Positions 1 to 10,134 are shown, numbered from the stretch's first letter. The stretch is 64,000 nucleotides of DNA from Streptococcus sciuri (GCF_024814375.1 NZ_JANUXX010000004.1:62001-126000); one strand, 5' to 3'. Made by a program: numbers and translations. The notes: generated from the letters alone by a model not told the origin.

Positions 1-2
1 AG

Positions 3-2255
3 CTATCAAAAAGTAAGCTACATACTATTGAAATTGTCGTTGATCGTCTCGTCAATAAAGATGGCATTCGTAGCCGTCTCTTTGACTCCATTGAGTCATC
101 TTTGCATTTGTCAGATGGTTATGTCATTATTGATACGATGGATGGAAATGAGCTGCTTTTTTCAGAGCATTATTCTTGCCCAGTGTGTGGTTTTACTGTC
201 CCAGAACTTGAGCCTCGCCTCTTTTCTTTCAATGCACCTTTTGGTTCCTGTCCGACCTGTGACGGACTTGGCAATCGTTTAGAGGTGGATCTTGACATGA
301 TTGTTCCTGATGAGACTAAGACGTTACGTGAAGGAGCGCTTGCTCCATGGAATCCTATCTCTTCTAACTATTATCCAACCATGCTTGAGCAAGCTATGGC
401 GACTTTTGGTGTGGACATGGATACTTCCTATAAAGACCTGAGTGATGAGGAAAAAGGCCTCATTCTCTATGGTTCTGGAGGACGTGAGTTTCATTTTCAT
501 TATGTCAATGATTTTGGCGGTGAGCGTAACATTGATATTCCTTTTGAGGGAGTGGTCACGAATGTCAATCGGCGCTATCACGAGACTAATAGCGATTTCA
601 CACGCAATGTCATGCGCGGTTATATGAATGAATTGCCCTGTACGGTTTGTCGTGGCTATCGTCTGAATGAACAAGCTCTCAGTGTGCGCATCGGAGGAGT
701 CGATGGACTAAATATTGGACAGCTCTCTGAACTCTCTATTGTTGATCATCTTGAGTTCATCACTCAGCTCAAACTGAGTGATAATGAAAAAACGATTGCG
801 AGCCCTATTATCAAAGAAATCAAAGATCGTTTAACTTTTTTGAACAACGTGGGGCTCAACTATCTCACTTTATCTCGTAGTGCAGGAACCCTATCTGGTG
901 GTGAGAGCCAGCGTATTCGCCTTGCAACACAGATTGGGTCAAACCTATCAGGTGTGCTTTATGTTCTTGATGAACCTTCCATTGGACTTCATCAGAGAGA
1001 TAACGATCGTCTAATCACAAGTCTCAAGAAAATGCGTGATCTTGGAAACACCTTGATTGTTGTTGAACATGACGAGGATACTATGATGCAGGCAGATTGG
1101 TTGATTGATGTGGGACCTGGTGCGGGAGCCTTTGGTGGTGAGATTGTTGCATCAGGCACACCCAAGCAGGTGGCTCGTAACAGGAAATCGATTACAGGGC
1201 AATACTTATCTGGTAAAAAAGTCATTCCAGTTCCAGATGAGCGTCGTAGTGGTAATGGCAAATACATCACTATCAAGGGAGCTGAGGAAAATAATCTTAA
1301 AAAACTTGATGTCACATTTCCCTTAGGTAGATTTATAGCAGTGACTGGTGTATCTGGGTCAGGGAAGTCAACGCTAGTGAACGGTATTCTCAAAAAAGCA
1401 GTAGCACAAAAGCTCAACCGCAATTCTGATAAGCCTGGCAAATACAAGTCTATCTTTGGAATTGAGCATATTGAGCGTTTGATTGATATTGATCAAAGTC
1501 CGATAGGACGAACCCCACGATCCAATCCTGCTACCTATACAGGAGTATTTGATGATATTCGTGATCTCTTTGCCCAGACCAATGAAGCCAAAATACGTGG
1601 CTACAAAAAAGGGCGTTTTTCCTTTAACGTCAAAGGTGGACGCTGTGAAGCTTGCTCAGGAGATGGGATTATTAAGATTGAAATGCACTTTTTACCAGAT
1701 GTTTATGTACCTTGCGAGGTCTGTCATGGAACACGTTACAACAGTGAAACGCTTGAAGTCCATTACAGAGAGAAAAATATCGCTCAAGTCCTTGATATGA
1801 CCGTCAATGATGCAGTGGAATTTTTTAGTGCGATTCCAAAGATTGCAAGAAAACTTCAAACCATCAAAGATGTGGGGCTTGGTTATGTGACCTTGGGGCA
1901 ATCAGCGACGACTCTATCAGGTGGTGAGGCGCAACGCATGAAGCTAGCTAGTGAACTCCACAAGCGTTCAACAGGTAAGAGTCTCTATATCCTTGATGAG
2001 CCAACAACTGGATTGCATACAGATGATATTGCTCGTCTCTTAACAGTTTTAGAGCGCTTTGTTGATGATGGCAACACAGTGCTTGTCATCGAACATAATC
2101 TAGATGTGATTAAGAGTGCGGACTATCTTATCGATCTTGGACCAGAAGGTGGTGTCGGTGGAGGGACTATTGTTGCTACGGGGACACCAGAAGAGGTGGC
2201 AAAAAATCTTGATAGTTATACAGGACAATATTTGAAAGAAAAATTACAAAAGTAA
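3..2255 (+). CDS. uvrA: UvrABC excinuclease subunit A, 5' end outside window
   Basis: UvrA is the damage-sensing ATPase of nucleotide excision repair. The reading frame is open from base 3, so about the last 750 residues of a protein usually near 940 are present. Visible are a CPVC...CPTC zinc module, a first ABC signature and Walker B (LSGGE, VLDEPSIGLH), a second Walker A (GVSGSGKST), a second zinc module (CEAC...CEVC), and a second LSGGE plus ILDEPTTGLH. The N-terminal Walker A lies upstream of the window. The frame ends with a complete C-terminus and is followed by a terminator, so uvrA is the last gene of its transcript. Confidence 0.98.
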   Translation, partial: LSKSKLHTIEIVVDRLVNKDGIRSRLFDSIESSLHLSDGYVIIDTMDGNELLFSEHYSCPVCGFTVPELEPRLFSFNAPFGSCPTCDGLGNRLEVDLDMIVPDETKTLREGALAPWNPISSNYYPTMLEQAMATFGVDMDTSYKDLSDEEKGLILYGSGGREFHFHYVNDFGGERNIDIPFEGVVTNVNRRYHETNSDFTRNVMRGYMNELPCTVCRGYRLNEQALSVRIGGVDGLNIGQLSELSIVDHLEFITQLKLSDNEKTIASPIIKEIKDRLTFLNNVGLNYLTLSRSAGTLSGGESQRIRLATQIGSNLSGVLYVLDEPSIGLHQRDNDRLITSLKKMRDLGNTLIVVEHDEDTMMQADWLIDVGPGAGAFGGEIVASGTPKQVARNRKSITGQYLSGKKVIPVPDERRSGNGKYITIKGAEENNLKKLDVTFPLGRFIAVTGVSGSGKSTLVNGILKKAVAQKLNRNSDKPGKYKSIFGIEHIERLIDIDQSPIGRTPRSNPATYTGVFDDIRDLFAQTNEAKIRGYKKGRFSFNVKGGRCEACSGDGIIKIEMHFLPDVYVPCEVCHGTRYNSETLEVHYREKNIAQVLDMTVNDAVEFFSAIPKIARKLQTIKDVGLGYVTLGQSATTLSGGEAQRMKLASELHKRSTGKSLYILDEPTTGLHTDDIARLLTVLERFVDDGNTVLVIEHNLDVIKSADYLIDLGPEGGVGGGTIVATGTPEEVAKNLDSYTGQYLKEKLQK

Positions 2256-2312
2256 AAGAAAATCAAAAAATCGGATTTTTTACTTTATGAAATCTCAATT
2301 GCTTGGAAAGTC

Positions 2313-2341
2313 AAAAAAGACTAATACTGTTAGTTTTTTTT
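2313..2341 (+). terminator. Terminator after uvrA
   Basis: A-rich arm ending GACTAA, a five-base loop and TTAGT followed by a run of eight T form a hairpin with one G-T wobble. It lies about 60 bases after the uvrA stop. Confidence 0.7.
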
Positions 2342-2367
2342 GATTAGCCTTTAGCCCTATTTCATGC

Positions 2368-2400
2368 TACAATAGAGCTATATGAGCACATCTAAGGAGG
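2368..2400 (+). promoter_or_regulatory. Promoter -10 and Shine-Dalgarno for pepP-comEB
   Basis: TACAAT at 2368-2373 is a good -10 box; no strong -35 is visible upstream (TTAGCC/TAGCCT is the best). AAGGAGG at 2394-2400 fixes the pepP start at 2408. Confidence 0.5.
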
Positions 2401-2407
2401 TATTGAG

Positions 2408-3475
2408 ATGGTATTTGAGCAACGTGTGGGTAAGTTAGTAAAATCTCTTTCAGAAGCTGGTTGTGATGGTCTTTTAGTAACCAATCTAGCTAATATCTAT
2501 TATTTGACAGGCTTTCATGGGACATCTGGTGTAGTTTTTATCAGTTCTAAACACCGCTTGTTTGTGACCGATGCCAGATATAGTTTGGTGGCAAAAGAAG
2601 TCATCTCTGGTTTTGATATTATTGAGTCGCGAGATGCTTTTGTGGAGATTGAAAAGCGGATTAAAGGAGATAAGATTGAAACACTTGGTTTTGATAGCGA
2701 AATCAGCTATAGCCTCTATCAGAGATTATCACAAATATTTAAAGACCATGTCCTAAAGGCGACAAATAATATTATTGAGACTCTACGCATGGTGAAAGAT
2801 CATCACGAAATAGCTATCATCAAAAAAGCTTGTCAGATTTCAGATCAGGCCTTTCTTGATGTTCTTGATTTCATCAAACCCAATGTTACGACAGAACTAG
2901 AAGTTGCAAATTTCCTTGATTTTCGTATGCGTGAATTAGGAGCTTCAGGTCCTTCATTTGAGTTTATTGTTGCTTCTGGCGAGCGCTCAAGTATGCCTCA
3001 CGGAGTTGCTAGCCATAAGGTTATTGGAAATAATGAGATGTTGACGTTGGATTTTGGCTGTTACTATCAACACTATGTCAGTGATATGACACGTACGATT
3101 CATATAGGATCAGCTAGTGATGAGGAAAAATATATCTATGATACAGTCCTTACAAGCAATCAAGCCTTACTAGATGCTGCTAGGAAGGGGATGACCTACC
3201 GTGACTATGATAAAGTCGCTCGTCAAGTGATTGATGAAGCAGGCTACGGTGATTACTTTACGCACGGTATTGGACACGGCATTGGCTTAGACATTCATGA
3301 GATACCTTACTTTGGGAAATCTGATAAAACCTTGCAAATTGGCATGACTTTGACAGATGAGCCGGGTATCTATATTGATGGAAAGTACGGTGTACGTATT
3401 GAGGATGATTTAGTTGTGACAGAAAATGGCTGTGAAGTTTTAACTTTAGCACCAAAAGAGTTACTCATCATCTAG
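2408..3475 (+). CDS. pepP: M24 family Xaa-Pro aminopeptidase/dipeptidase
   Basis: This metallopeptidase (355 aa) releases N-terminal residues next to proline. The N-terminal part is the creatinase-like domain; the C-terminal pita-bread domain has the five metal ligands: the Asp of LDFG, the Asp of SDMTRT, the His of HGIGHGIG, the Glu of DEPGIY and the Glu of RIEDD. Together with pepX later in the window it serves use of proline-rich peptides. It lies 12 bases before comEB and shares its promoter. Whether it acts as aminopeptidase P or as a prolidase cannot be settled from sequence alone; streptococcal orthologues are usually called pepP. Confidence 0.9.
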   Translation: MVFEQRVGKLVKSLSEAGCDGLLVTNLANIYYLTGFHGTSGVVFISSKHRLFVTDARYSLVAKEVISGFDIIESRDAFVEIEKRIKGDKIETLGFDSEISYSLYQRLSQIFKDHVLKATNNIIETLRMVKDHHEIAIIKKACQISDQAFLDVLDFIKPNVTTELEVANFLDFRMRELGASGPSFEFIVASGERSSMPHGVASHKVIGNNEMLTLDFGCYYQHYVSDMTRTIHIGSASDEEKYIYDTVLTSNQALLDAARKGMTYRDYDKVARQVIDEAGYGDYFTHGIGHGIGLDIHEIPYFGKSDKTLQIGMTLTDEPGIYIDGKYGVRIEDDLVVTENGCEVLTLAPKELLII

Positions 3476-3487
3476 TAGGAGGATATC

Positions 3488-3952
3488 ATGACAGATCGTC
3501 TATCATGGCAAGATTATTTTATGGCAAATGCAGAGTTGATTTCAAAACGCTCTACTTGCAATAGAGCGTTTGTCGGTGCAGTATTAGTTAAGGACAATCG
3601 TATTATTGCAACAGGCTACAATGGTGGAGTGTCAAGCCTGGAGAATTGTAGTGAAATAGGACATGAGATGGAGGATGGACACTGCATTCGCACGGTTCAT
3701 GCGGAGATGAATGCACTCATTCAGTGTGCAAAAGAGGGTATTTCAACGAATAATACAGAAATCTACGTGACGCATTTTCCGTGTATCAACTGTACCAAGG
3801 CACTTTTACAGGCGGGTATCACAAAAGTAACTTACAAAACTGCTTATCATCCACATCCTTTTGCCATTGAACTTCTTGAGAAGAAAGGTGTTTGCTACAC
3901 GCAACATGATGTGCCCCATGTGCATTTGGGCAGAAAAGAGGAAAAAGTCTAA
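3488..3952 (+). CDS. comEB: Deoxycytidylate deaminase (ComEB family)
   Basis: The 154-residue protein is a zinc-dependent cytidine/dCMP deaminase. It has the HAE catalytic motif (HAEMNAL) and the PCxxC zinc motif (PCINCTKA). dCMP deaminase supplies dUMP for thymidylate synthesis. The name ComEB comes from the late competence operon of Bacillus, but here the gene sits beside pepP rather than competence genes, so a housekeeping nucleotide role is more likely. It is second in a two-gene transcript with a good start context (GGAGGATATC before ATG). Confidence 0.93.
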   Translation: MTDRLSWQDYFMANAELISKRSTCNRAFVGAVLVKDNRIIATGYNGGVSSLENCSEIGHEMEDGHCIRTVHAEMNALIQCAKEGISTNNTEIYVTHFPCINCTKALLQAGITKVTYKTAYHPHPFAIELLEKKGVCYTQHDVPHVHLGRKEEKV

Positions 3953-3998
3953 TTTTAAAACGAGAATAGGTCATTCATCTGGCTTTTTACAAAAACAT

Positions 3999-4027
3999 TT
4001 GAGAATAAAGTCTATTTATGGTAGAAT
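3999..4027 (+). promoter_or_regulatory. Promoter for efp-asp23-nusB
   Basis: TTGAGA at 3999-4004, a 17-base spacer and TAGAAT at 4022-4027, about 35 bases before the efp start. Confidence 0.75.
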
Positions 4028-4061
4028 GAGATGATTAAGATTTAACAAAGAGGTAATAATA

Positions 4062-4622
4062 ATGATTGAAGCAAGCAAACTTAGATCTGGTATGACTTTT
4101 GAGACAGTTGATGGTAAGTTGATTAGAGTGCTTGAAGCTAGCCACCACAAACCAGGTAAGGGGAATACTGTTATGCGCATGAAGTTGCGTGACGTGCGTA
4201 CAGGCTCAACCTTTGATACAACTTATCGTCCTGAAGAAAAATTTGAACAAGCTATCATAGAAACACGCCCAGCACAGTACCTTTATCAAATGGACGGAAC
4301 TGCTTATTTCATGGATACTGAAAACTATGAACAGTACGAGATTCCAGTGGCTAATGTAGAGCAAGAATTGCTCTACATTCTTGAAAATGCTGAAGTAAAA
4401 ATCCAATTTTATGGAACAGAAGTCATCGGTGTGACTGTTCCGACAACTGTTGAGTTGACAGTTACAGAAACACAACCGTCTATCAAGGGTGCTACAGTGA
4501 CTGGTTCAGGAAAACCTGCAACTCTGGAAACAGGTCTTGTGGTAAATGTTCCAGACTTTATCGAAGTTGGTCAAAAACTCGTGATCAATACCCAAGAGGG
4601 TACATACGTTTCACGTGCCTAA
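4062..4622 (+). CDS. efp: Elongation factor P
   Basis: EF-P (186 aa) relieves ribosome stalling at polyproline stretches. The N-terminal KOW-like domain carries the conserved loop around SHHKPGKG, where the Lys is the usual modification site, and the OB domains follow, with the family-typical [13 protein letters not shown] segment. The length is normal. It heads a run with asp23 and nusB (32-base gap to the next gene). No modification enzyme gene is nearby. Confidence 0.98.
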   Translation: MIEASKLRSGMTFETVDGKLIRVLEASHHKPGKGNTVMRMKLRDVRTGSTFDTTYRPEEKFEQAIIETRPAQYLYQMDGTAYFMDTENYEQYEIPVANVEQELLYILENAEVKIQFYGTEVIGVTVPTTVELTVTETQPSIKGATVTGSGKPATLETGLVVNVPDFIEVGQKLVINTQEGTYVSRA

Positions 4623-4654
4623 TGATAAGACAATCATTTTAGAAAGGATAGGCT

Positions 4655-5044
4655 ATGACAACTGAAACTATCGGTGATATTGTTATCTCACCACGTGTCT
4701 TAGAAGTTATAACAGGTATTTCAGCTACCAAGGTTGATGGTGTCCATTCACTTCGTAATAAAGGTGTTGCAGATAGTCTTAGCAAATCAACTCTTAGCCG
4801 TGGAGTCTATCTCACCACAGATGACACAGGCGCTGTCGTTGCAGATATTTATGTATATCTGCAGTACGGTGTCAATGTTCCTGCTGTATCGATGGCTATT
4901 CAACAAGCTGTCAAGTCTGCAGTTCATGATATGGCAGAGGTTGTGATTACAGAGGTTAATATCCATGTTGAGGGTATTGTTCCAGAAAAAACACCCAAAC
5001 CTGATATGAAATCGCTATTTGACGAGGATTTCTTGGATGACTAA
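4655..5044 (+). CDS. Asp23/Gls24 family envelope stress protein
   Basis: A 129-residue DUF322/Asp23 family protein, recognisable from the start ([13 protein letters not shown]) and the core around [13 protein letters not shown]. Family members are abundant cytoplasmic proteins at the membrane linked to cell-wall and alkaline stress; the exact mechanism is not established. Its stop overlaps the nusB start, which points to translational coupling. This copy beside nusB is the conserved Firmicute one and is distinct from gls24-amaP stress operons. Confidence 0.9.
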   Translation: MTTETIGDIVISPRVLEVITGISATKVDGVHSLRNKGVADSLSKSTLSRGVYLTTDDTGAVVADIYVYLQYGVNVPAVSMAIQQAVKSAVHDMAEVVITEVNIHVEGIVPEKTPKPDMKSLFDEDFLDD

Positions 5045-5474
5045 AAGTGGTTTTATTGACTCAAGACGTGATTTACGTGAGCGTGCATTTCAAGCTCTCT
5101 TTAGTTTAGAATTTGAGGGAGATGTGCTAGATGCCATTCATTTTGCTTACACTTACGATAAGGCTCTTAGTGAAGAAAAAGAAGTTAATTTACCAGCTTT
5201 TCTGATGAATCTCGTCAAGGGTGTTTTAGATGAGTGTTCAGCTATTGATTGCACTATTTCAGAAAGTTTGAAGACTGGTTGGTCACTTGAGCGTTTGAGC
5301 TTGGTTGATAAGACACTTTTGCGGCTAGGTTTGTTTGAAATTAGCTATTTTGAAGAAACTCCAGGTCGTGTTGCTGTCAATGAGGTGATTGAGATTGCTA
5401 AAAAATATGCTGATGATACCTCCGCTAAGTTCATCAATGGTGTTCTTAGTCAATTTGTAATAGATGAAGCTTAA
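5037..5474 (+). CDS. nusB: Transcription antitermination factor NusB
   Basis: NusB (145 aa) binds boxA RNA with NusE during rRNA antitermination. The all-helical family pattern is clear: [16 protein letters not shown] near the N-terminus and [15 protein letters not shown] near the C-terminus. A longer frame opens at 5019, but I chose ATG 5037. This start overlaps the asp23 stop (ATGACTAA) and has GAGGAT upstream. It ends the efp-asp23-nusB unit and faces a strong terminator. Confidence 0.96.
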   Translation: MTKSGFIDSRRDLRERAFQALFSLEFEGDVLDAIHFAYTYDKALSEEKEVNLPAFLMNLVKGVLDECSAIDCTISESLKTGWSLERLSLVDKTLLRLGLFEISYFEETPGRVAVNEVIEIAKKYADDTSAKFINGVLSQFVIDEA

Positions 5475-5523
5475 AAAACTTTAACTTTATAAAACGAAAG
5501 ATAAGGAAAAAACTTGTCTCATC

Positions 5524-5552
5524 AAAAAAGCTACCTATTAGGTAGCTTTTTT
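5524..5552. terminator. Bidirectional terminator between nusB and scrR
   Basis: AAAAAAGCTACC, loop TATTA, GGTAGCTTTTTT: a perfect 12-bp stem with T-runs on both strands. It serves the converging nusB and scrR transcripts; the scrR stop codon lies at its edge. Confidence 0.9.
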
Positions 5553-6516
5553 AGCAGCTAGATCCAGCATGTAGAGTGATAGGCAGGACGTAGTCTTTAG
5601 CTGTTTTTTCTTTAGCTATTTTTTTCATCAAGACTTCAACGCAAAGTTCGGCAATTTCTTTGATAGGTTGTTTGATTGTGGTGAGTCTTGGATAATAGTC
5701 TTGGATAAATTGTGTTCCATCATAACCGATGATTTTTAAATCTTGTGGTATCCTTAACCCCAGTTGTCTAGCAATCTTTATAATAACCATGGCAGTCAAA
5801 TCATCTGAAGCAAAGACACCATCTGGTTGGTAATTTGTTAGGGTAGTTTTTAATTGCATTTCTCGTCTAATGGTGGATAAATCATGCGGGATATGGATAA
5901 TTCTGGCTTGTTTTTTGAGGTGATAGGAAAAACCAAGTTGGCGAAGACTTGTTGGTGAGTCAGAGTTATCATTTCCGGAAATCATGATGATTTTCTGGCA
6001 ACCATTTTTTTGTAAGGTATTAGCCGCAAGGATACCTCCTCCAAAGTTGTCGGAAGCAACAATAGGGACATTTGGCGCCAGATTACGATCAAAAGCGACA
6101 ATAGGGGCTTCAACTTGTTCATAGTCGCCAATTCCGAGATTGTGGCTACTGGAGATGATGCCATCAACTTGATTGGCTTCCAGCATTTCTAGGTATTCAC
6201 GCTCTTTTTTTGGGTCGTTTTCGCTGTTACAAATAATGGTTTTGTACCCTTGTTTGAATAGTTCAATTTCTAAATGTTCAATGAGTTCTGCATAGAAAAT
6301 ATTGCTAATATTTGGAAAGATAAGTCCCACCAGCTGGGCAGATTTTCCTTGTAGACTACGAGCGAGATTGTTAGGCTTATAACCTAACTCTTGCATAGCA
6401 TTTCGGACCTTTTGGATAGTTTTTTCAGATAAATATCCCTTATTATTGATAACACGTGAGACTGTGGTCGGACTAACTCCGGCCAATTTTGCGACGTCTG
6501 TCAATTTTGCAACCAT
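5551..6516 (-). CDS. scrR: Sucrose operon repressor, LacI family
   Basis: A 321-residue LacI/GalR regulator. The N-terminal helix-turn-helix is KLTDVAKLAGVSPTTVSRVINN and the rest is a periplasmic-binding-protein-like effector domain. It follows scrB with a 12-base gap, so repressor and hydrolase are co-transcribed and autoregulation is likely. The LacI-type palindromes in the scrB-scrA interval (8007-8020 and 8112-8128) are the natural targets. In studied streptococci ScrR responds to sucrose-derived sugar, probably fructose or sucrose-6-phosphate; the inducer cannot be read from sequence. Confidence 0.95.
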   Translation of the reverse strand: MVAKLTDVAKLAGVSPTTVSRVINNKGYLSEKTIQKVRNAMQELGYKPNNLARSLQGKSAQLVGLIFPNISNIFYAELIEHLEIELFKQGYKTIICNSENDPKKEREYLEMLEANQVDGIISSSHNLGIGDYEQVEAPIVAFDRNLAPNVPIVASDNFGGGILAANTLQKNGCQKIIMISGNDNSDSPTSLRQLGFSYHLKKQARIIHIPHDLSTIRREMQLKTTLTNYQPDGVFASDDLTAMVIIKIARQLGLRIPQDLKIIGYDGTQFIQDYYPRLTTIKQPIKEIAELCVEVLMKKIAKEKTAKDYVLPITLHAGSSC

Positions 6517-6528
6517 ATTTATTCCATC

Positions 6529-7968
6529 CTACTTATGTAACTCAAAGTATTTTCCAGAAACGTTGCCCCGTATCAAAGTGATTCCTGTTTGATGAGAAAA
6601 CGGAAAGATACGGCTGGTGAGCACTTTTTCGCCTTTATTGATAAAGATTTCAATAATGGATTTATCGACAAAGATATTGAGAGTGCACTCTTGTTGAGCG
6701 ATAGGACAGGTGCGAATATTTCCAAATGCTGTGGCGTATTGCTCCCCTGCTTGAGAGCGGTCAAGCTCAAACATTCCTGTTTTGGTGTCGATACAGAGTC
6801 GTAATCCTTTTTGATTTTTATCAGCAAAAAGAATGATTTCAGCTTTTGTTTTTGCTGGAACTTGCAATTCAAGTTCGTAGGTATTGTTGGTCGTTTGCTT
6901 GTCAGAAAAAGTCTCTTTGCTTTGTCTCAAGTTTGCCATAGTAGAGACTGGGTATTGGTAAAGCTTGCCATCTTTGATAGTCAGTTCTTTCACAAGACTC
7001 ATAGCGCCTTGATAATCATATTTGTCAGTTGGATAGTCAATATCAGGTAGACCAATCCAGCTGACGATAAACGCACGTCCGTCTGGTGTATTGAAACCTT
7101 GTGTAGCATAAGCTTCAAAACCATAATCTAAGTTGTGGATAGTAGAAGGATTGATGAGTTTTGTTTTTTCAGGATCAAAACTGTCAGCTATTTTATATGT
7201 GTTAGGGTAGATGTTATCATAAGCGAGTTCTGCTTTATCCAATCCCTGTGGGCTGTAGATAAGAACAGGACGGTCATCTACAAAGATAAGATTTGGACAC
7301 TCAATCATATACTCGCTGCCTGTGCCAGTAAAATCTAGATTACCGGCAAATATCCAGTTATGAACGTCATTGTTTATAGCCTTATATAATTTGATAAATC
7401 CTTTTTTGTCTAAGCTTTGAGCGCCAATGATAGCATAGAGTTGATCTTTATAGTTAAAAATCTGAGGGTCACGGAAATGCTCTGTAACATCAGAGGGTTG
7501 CTGGATGAGAACATCTTTGAATTTGGTGATATTGCCCTTCTTATCCATAAAGGCTCCGATTTGAAGAGGGTCACGTACCCAATTTTCATCTCGGACATTG
7601 CCAGTATAAAAGAGGAAAAGATTGTCTCCGATAGGATAAGCACTACCTGAGTATGCGCCGTGGCTATCGTGCTCTGTATCTGGTTTGAGTGTGATACCAG
7701 TTTCTCTAAAGTGAACCAAATCATCACTTTCAGTGTGTACCCACTGTTTGAGACCGTGGGCAGGACCAAAAGGCCAGTTTTGGTAAAAAAGATGGTACTT
7801 TCCATTAAAGTAAGAAAAACCATTTGGGTCGTTTAAAAGCCCTGTCTTAGGCTCAATATGATAAGTAGCATGCCAAGGTGATTTTGCCATATTTTCTTTT
7901 ATAGCTACTATTTCTTCATCTGTCCAGTCCGCATAAGGGCGATAGCGCACCTCTGTTGGTAAATTCAT
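6529..7968 (-). CDS. scrB: Sucrose-6-phosphate hydrolase (GH32)
   Basis: This intracellular invertase (479 aa) cleaves PTS-imported sucrose-6-phosphate to glucose-6-phosphate and fructose. GH32 hallmarks are the nucleophile motif LLNDPNGFSYFNGKYH, the RDP stabiliser motif (FRDPQ) and the acid/base ECPNL; a C-terminal beta-sandwich follows. There is no signal peptide, consistent with a cytoplasmic phosphosugar substrate. It is transcribed away from scrA, the sucrose transporter, from a shared control region. Confidence 0.97.
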   Translation of the reverse strand: MNLPTEVRYRPYADWTDEEIVAIKENMAKSPWHATYHIEPKTGLLNDPNGFSYFNGKYHLFYQNWPFGPAHGLKQWVHTESDDLVHFRETGITLKPDTEHDSHGAYSGSAYPIGDNLFLFYTGNVRDENWVRDPLQIGAFMDKKGNITKFKDVLIQQPSDVTEHFRDPQIFNYKDQLYAIIGAQSLDKKGFIKLYKAINNDVHNWIFAGNLDFTGTGSEYMIECPNLIFVDDRPVLIYSPQGLDKAELAYDNIYPNTYKIADSFDPEKTKLINPSTIHNLDYGFEAYATQGFNTPDGRAFIVSWIGLPDIDYPTDKYDYQGAMSLVKELTIKDGKLYQYPVSTMANLRQSKETFSDKQTTNNTYELELQVPAKTKAEIILFADKNQKGLRLCIDTKTGMFELDRSQAGEQYATAFGNIRTCPIAQQECTLNIFVDKSIIEIFINKGEKVLTSRIFPFSHQTGITLIRGNVSGKYFELHK

Positions 7969-8004
7969 AAGTTACTCTCCAAAAAATTAAAATCTTATAT
8001 GCAT

Positions 8005-8033
8005 ATGGTAAACGTTTTCTCTTGAAAAATCAA
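8005..8033 (-). promoter_or_regulatory. scrB-scrR promoter with overlapping LacI-type operator
   Basis: On the minus strand TTGATT (8033-8028), a 17-base spacer and TACCAT (8010-8005). The palindrome-like GGTAAACGTTTTCT at 8007-8020 overlaps the -10 box. It matches a ScrR operator or a CcpA cre about equally well. Confidence 0.6.
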
Positions 8034-8070
8034 CATTTTACTGTTAAAAAAATAAATTTCTGCAAAACGC

Positions 8071-8098
8071 TTGACATATTGCCAAAAGGTGATAAAAT
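8071..8098 (+). promoter_or_regulatory. scrA promoter
   Basis: TTGACA at 8071-8076, a 16-base spacer and TAAAAT at 8093-8098. A partial operator-like sequence (GCAAAACGCTTGAC) overlaps the -35 box. Confidence 0.75.
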
Positions 8099-8111
8099 AA
8101 AAGAGTGAGTT

Positions 8112-8128
8112 CGTGAAACGCTTTCACG
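8112..8128. promoter_or_regulatory. Likely ScrR operator downstream of the scrA promoter
   Basis: CGTGAAACGCTTTCACG, with 7-bp perfect arms around CGC, lies just after the scrA -10 box, at or past the transcription start, where a bound LacI-family repressor would block initiation. Confidence 0.7.
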
Positions 8129-8159
8129 ACGAGAGGAAAAATTTTTAAGGAGATATTAA

Positions 8160-10088
8160 ATGGATTACCCTAAAGTAGCCAAAGAGGTTATCGCTGCCGT
8201 TGGTAAGGATAATCTCGTTGCAGCGGCACACTGTGCAACTCGTTTACGCCTTGTTCTAAAAGATGACAGCAAAGTCAATCAAGTTGCTCTTGATGCAGAT
8301 GATGATGTCAAAGGAACATTTAAAACAGATGGTCAGTACCAAGTTATCATTGGGCCTGGTGATGTTAACTTTGTTTATGCTGAGTTGATAAAAGAAACAG
8401 GTCTTAAAGAAGTTTCAACAGATGATTTGAAAAAAATTGCTACCGAAGGTCAAAAGACAAATCTATTGATGGCTTTCATCAAACTTTTGTCTGATATCTT
8501 CGTTCCGATTATCCCTGCCCTCGTTGCAGGTGGTCTTTTGATGGCACTTAATAACTTCCTGACTTCTGCAGGCTTGTTTGGTGCTAAGTCTCTTGTTGAG
8601 CAGTACCCAGCTATTGAGGGTATCTCAAATATGATTCAAGTCATGTCAGCAGCACCGTTTATCTATCTTCCAGTATTGGTGGGTATTTCAGCGGCTAAGC
8701 GCTTTGGAGCTAACCAGTTCCTTGGAGCAGCTATTGGTATGATTATGACAACACGTGACCTTGGTGCTTCTGCCGAATATTGGAACATCTTTGGATTACA
8801 CGTCAGTCAAACGAATTACGCTTATCAAGTTATCCCAGTTTTAGCAGCTGTTTATATCTTGGCTCATCTTGAGAAGTTCTTCCACAAAAAATTGCCTTCA
8901 GCTGTTGATTTTACATTTACACCATTGTTATCAGTAATGATTACAGGATTTTTGACCTTTACTGTGGTGGGACCTGTGATGTTGCTTATTTCAAATGGTA
9001 TTACAGATGTGATTGTATGGTTGTACAACACAACTGGATTTATCGGTATGGCTATTTTTGGTGGCACTTACTCGCTAATTGTTATGACTGGTCTTCACCA
9101 ATCGTTTCCTGCTATTGAAACACAATTGCTATCAGCTTGGAGAGAAGGAACAGGTAACGGAGACTTTATTTTTGTTGTTGCTTCAATGGCAAACGTTGCA
9201 CAAGGTGCAGCTACTTTTGCTATTTACTTCTTGACAAAGAATAAGAAAATGAAAGGTCTGACATCATCTTCAGGGGTATCAGCTCTTTTGGGTATTACAG
9301 AGCCTGCTCTTTTTGGGGTTAACTTGAAATACCGCTTCCCATTCTTCTGTGCCCTTGTAGCTTCAGCTGTTGGTGCAGCTTTTGCAGGTTTGACAAAAGT
9401 TGCAGCCGTTTCTCTCGGTTCGGCTGGTTTCCTTGGTTTTCTTTCTATCAATGCAAAATCGATTCCAATGTATGTTGTTGCTGAGTTGATTACATTTGTT
9501 CTTGCCTTTGCTTTTACTTACTTTTATGGTAAAACAAAAGCTGCAAACGTATTTGTGGCAGAGGTAGCAGACCTAGTTGCGACAGATGCAGCAACTGAAC
9601 AACCTGTAGTTGTGTCGGTTGAAAAAAAGCTTGTTAAAGCAGAAACAATTGTTAGCCCGCTTGATGGTGAAACAGTTGCCCTGACTTCTGTTAATGATCC
9701 AGTCTTTTCATCAGAAGCTATGGGTAAAGGGATTGCTATTAAACCTAGCGGAAACACGGTTTATGCTCCTGTTGACGGTACCGTTCAAATCGCCTTTGAA
9801 ACAGGTCATGCTTACGGATTGAAATCAGACGACGGCGCTGAAATTCTCATCCACGTTGGTATTGATACGGTATCAATGGACGGTGAAGGTTTTGAACAAA
9901 AAGCAAAAGCAGAGCAAAAAGTGAAAAAGGGTGATGTTCTTGGGACCTTTGACTCTGCTAAGATTAAGGCGGCTGGACTTGACGACACGACTATGGTCAT
10001 CGTGACAAACACAGCTGATTATGAAGAAGTAACTCCACTAGCTAATGGGAAAATAGCTGTAGGAGACAACCTTCTTTCAGTGAAATGA
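8160..10088 (+). CDS. scrA: Sucrose-specific PTS enzyme IIBCA
   Basis: A single 642-residue polypeptide carries all membrane PTS domains. EIIB is N-terminal with the phosphocysteine in AAHCATRLR. The EIIC domain (about residues 100-460) has multiple membrane segments and [17 protein letters not shown]-terminal glucose-type EIIA (about 490-640) has the active-site region [10 protein letters not shown]. It imports and phosphorylates sucrose for ScrB. AAGGAGAT precedes ATG 8160. It is monocistronic: a terminator follows before scrK. Confidence 0.97.
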   Translation: MDYPKVAKEVIAAVGKDNLVAAAHCATRLRLVLKDDSKVNQVALDADDDVKGTFKTDGQYQVIIGPGDVNFVYAELIKETGLKEVSTDDLKKIATEGQKTNLLMAFIKLLSDIFVPIIPALVAGGLLMALNNFLTSAGLFGAKSLVEQYPAIEGISNMIQVMSAAPFIYLPVLVGISAAKRFGANQFLGAAIGMIMTTRDLGASAEYWNIFGLHVSQTNYAYQVIPVLAAVYILAHLEKFFHKKLPSAVDFTFTPLLSVMITGFLTFTVVGPVMLLISNGITDVIVWLYNTTGFIGMAIFGGTYSLIVMTGLHQSFPAIETQLLSAWREGTGNGDFIFVVASMANVAQGAATFAIYFLTKNKKMKGLTSSSGVSALLGITEPALFGVNLKYRFPFFCALVASAVGAAFAGLTKVAAVSLGSAGFLGFLSINAKSIPMYVVAELITFVLAFAFTYFYGKTKAANVFVAEVADLVATDAATEQPVVVSVEKKLVKAETIVSPLDGETVALTSVNDPVFSSEAMGKGIAIKPSGNTVYAPVDGTVQIAFETGHAYGLKSDDGAEILIHVGIDTVSMDGEGFEQKAKAEQKVKKGDVLGTFDSAKIKAAGLDDTTMVIVTNTADYEEVTPLANGKIAVGDNLLSVK

Positions 10089-10098
10089 TCTTATCAAG

Positions 10099-10134
10099 AA
10101 AAGAGTTTGAGGTATAATATCCCAAACTCTTTTT
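10099..10134 (+). terminator. Terminator after scrA
   Basis: AAAAGAGTTTG and CAAACTCTTTTT pair across a 13-base loop, ending in a T-run. Confidence 0.75.

Noticed and set aside
324-674. Minus-strand 116-codon frame inside uvrA
   Set aside because: It is an antisense shadow of the uvrA frame with no Shine-Dalgarno and no recognisable protein pattern; similar shadow frames across the window were dropped for the same reason.
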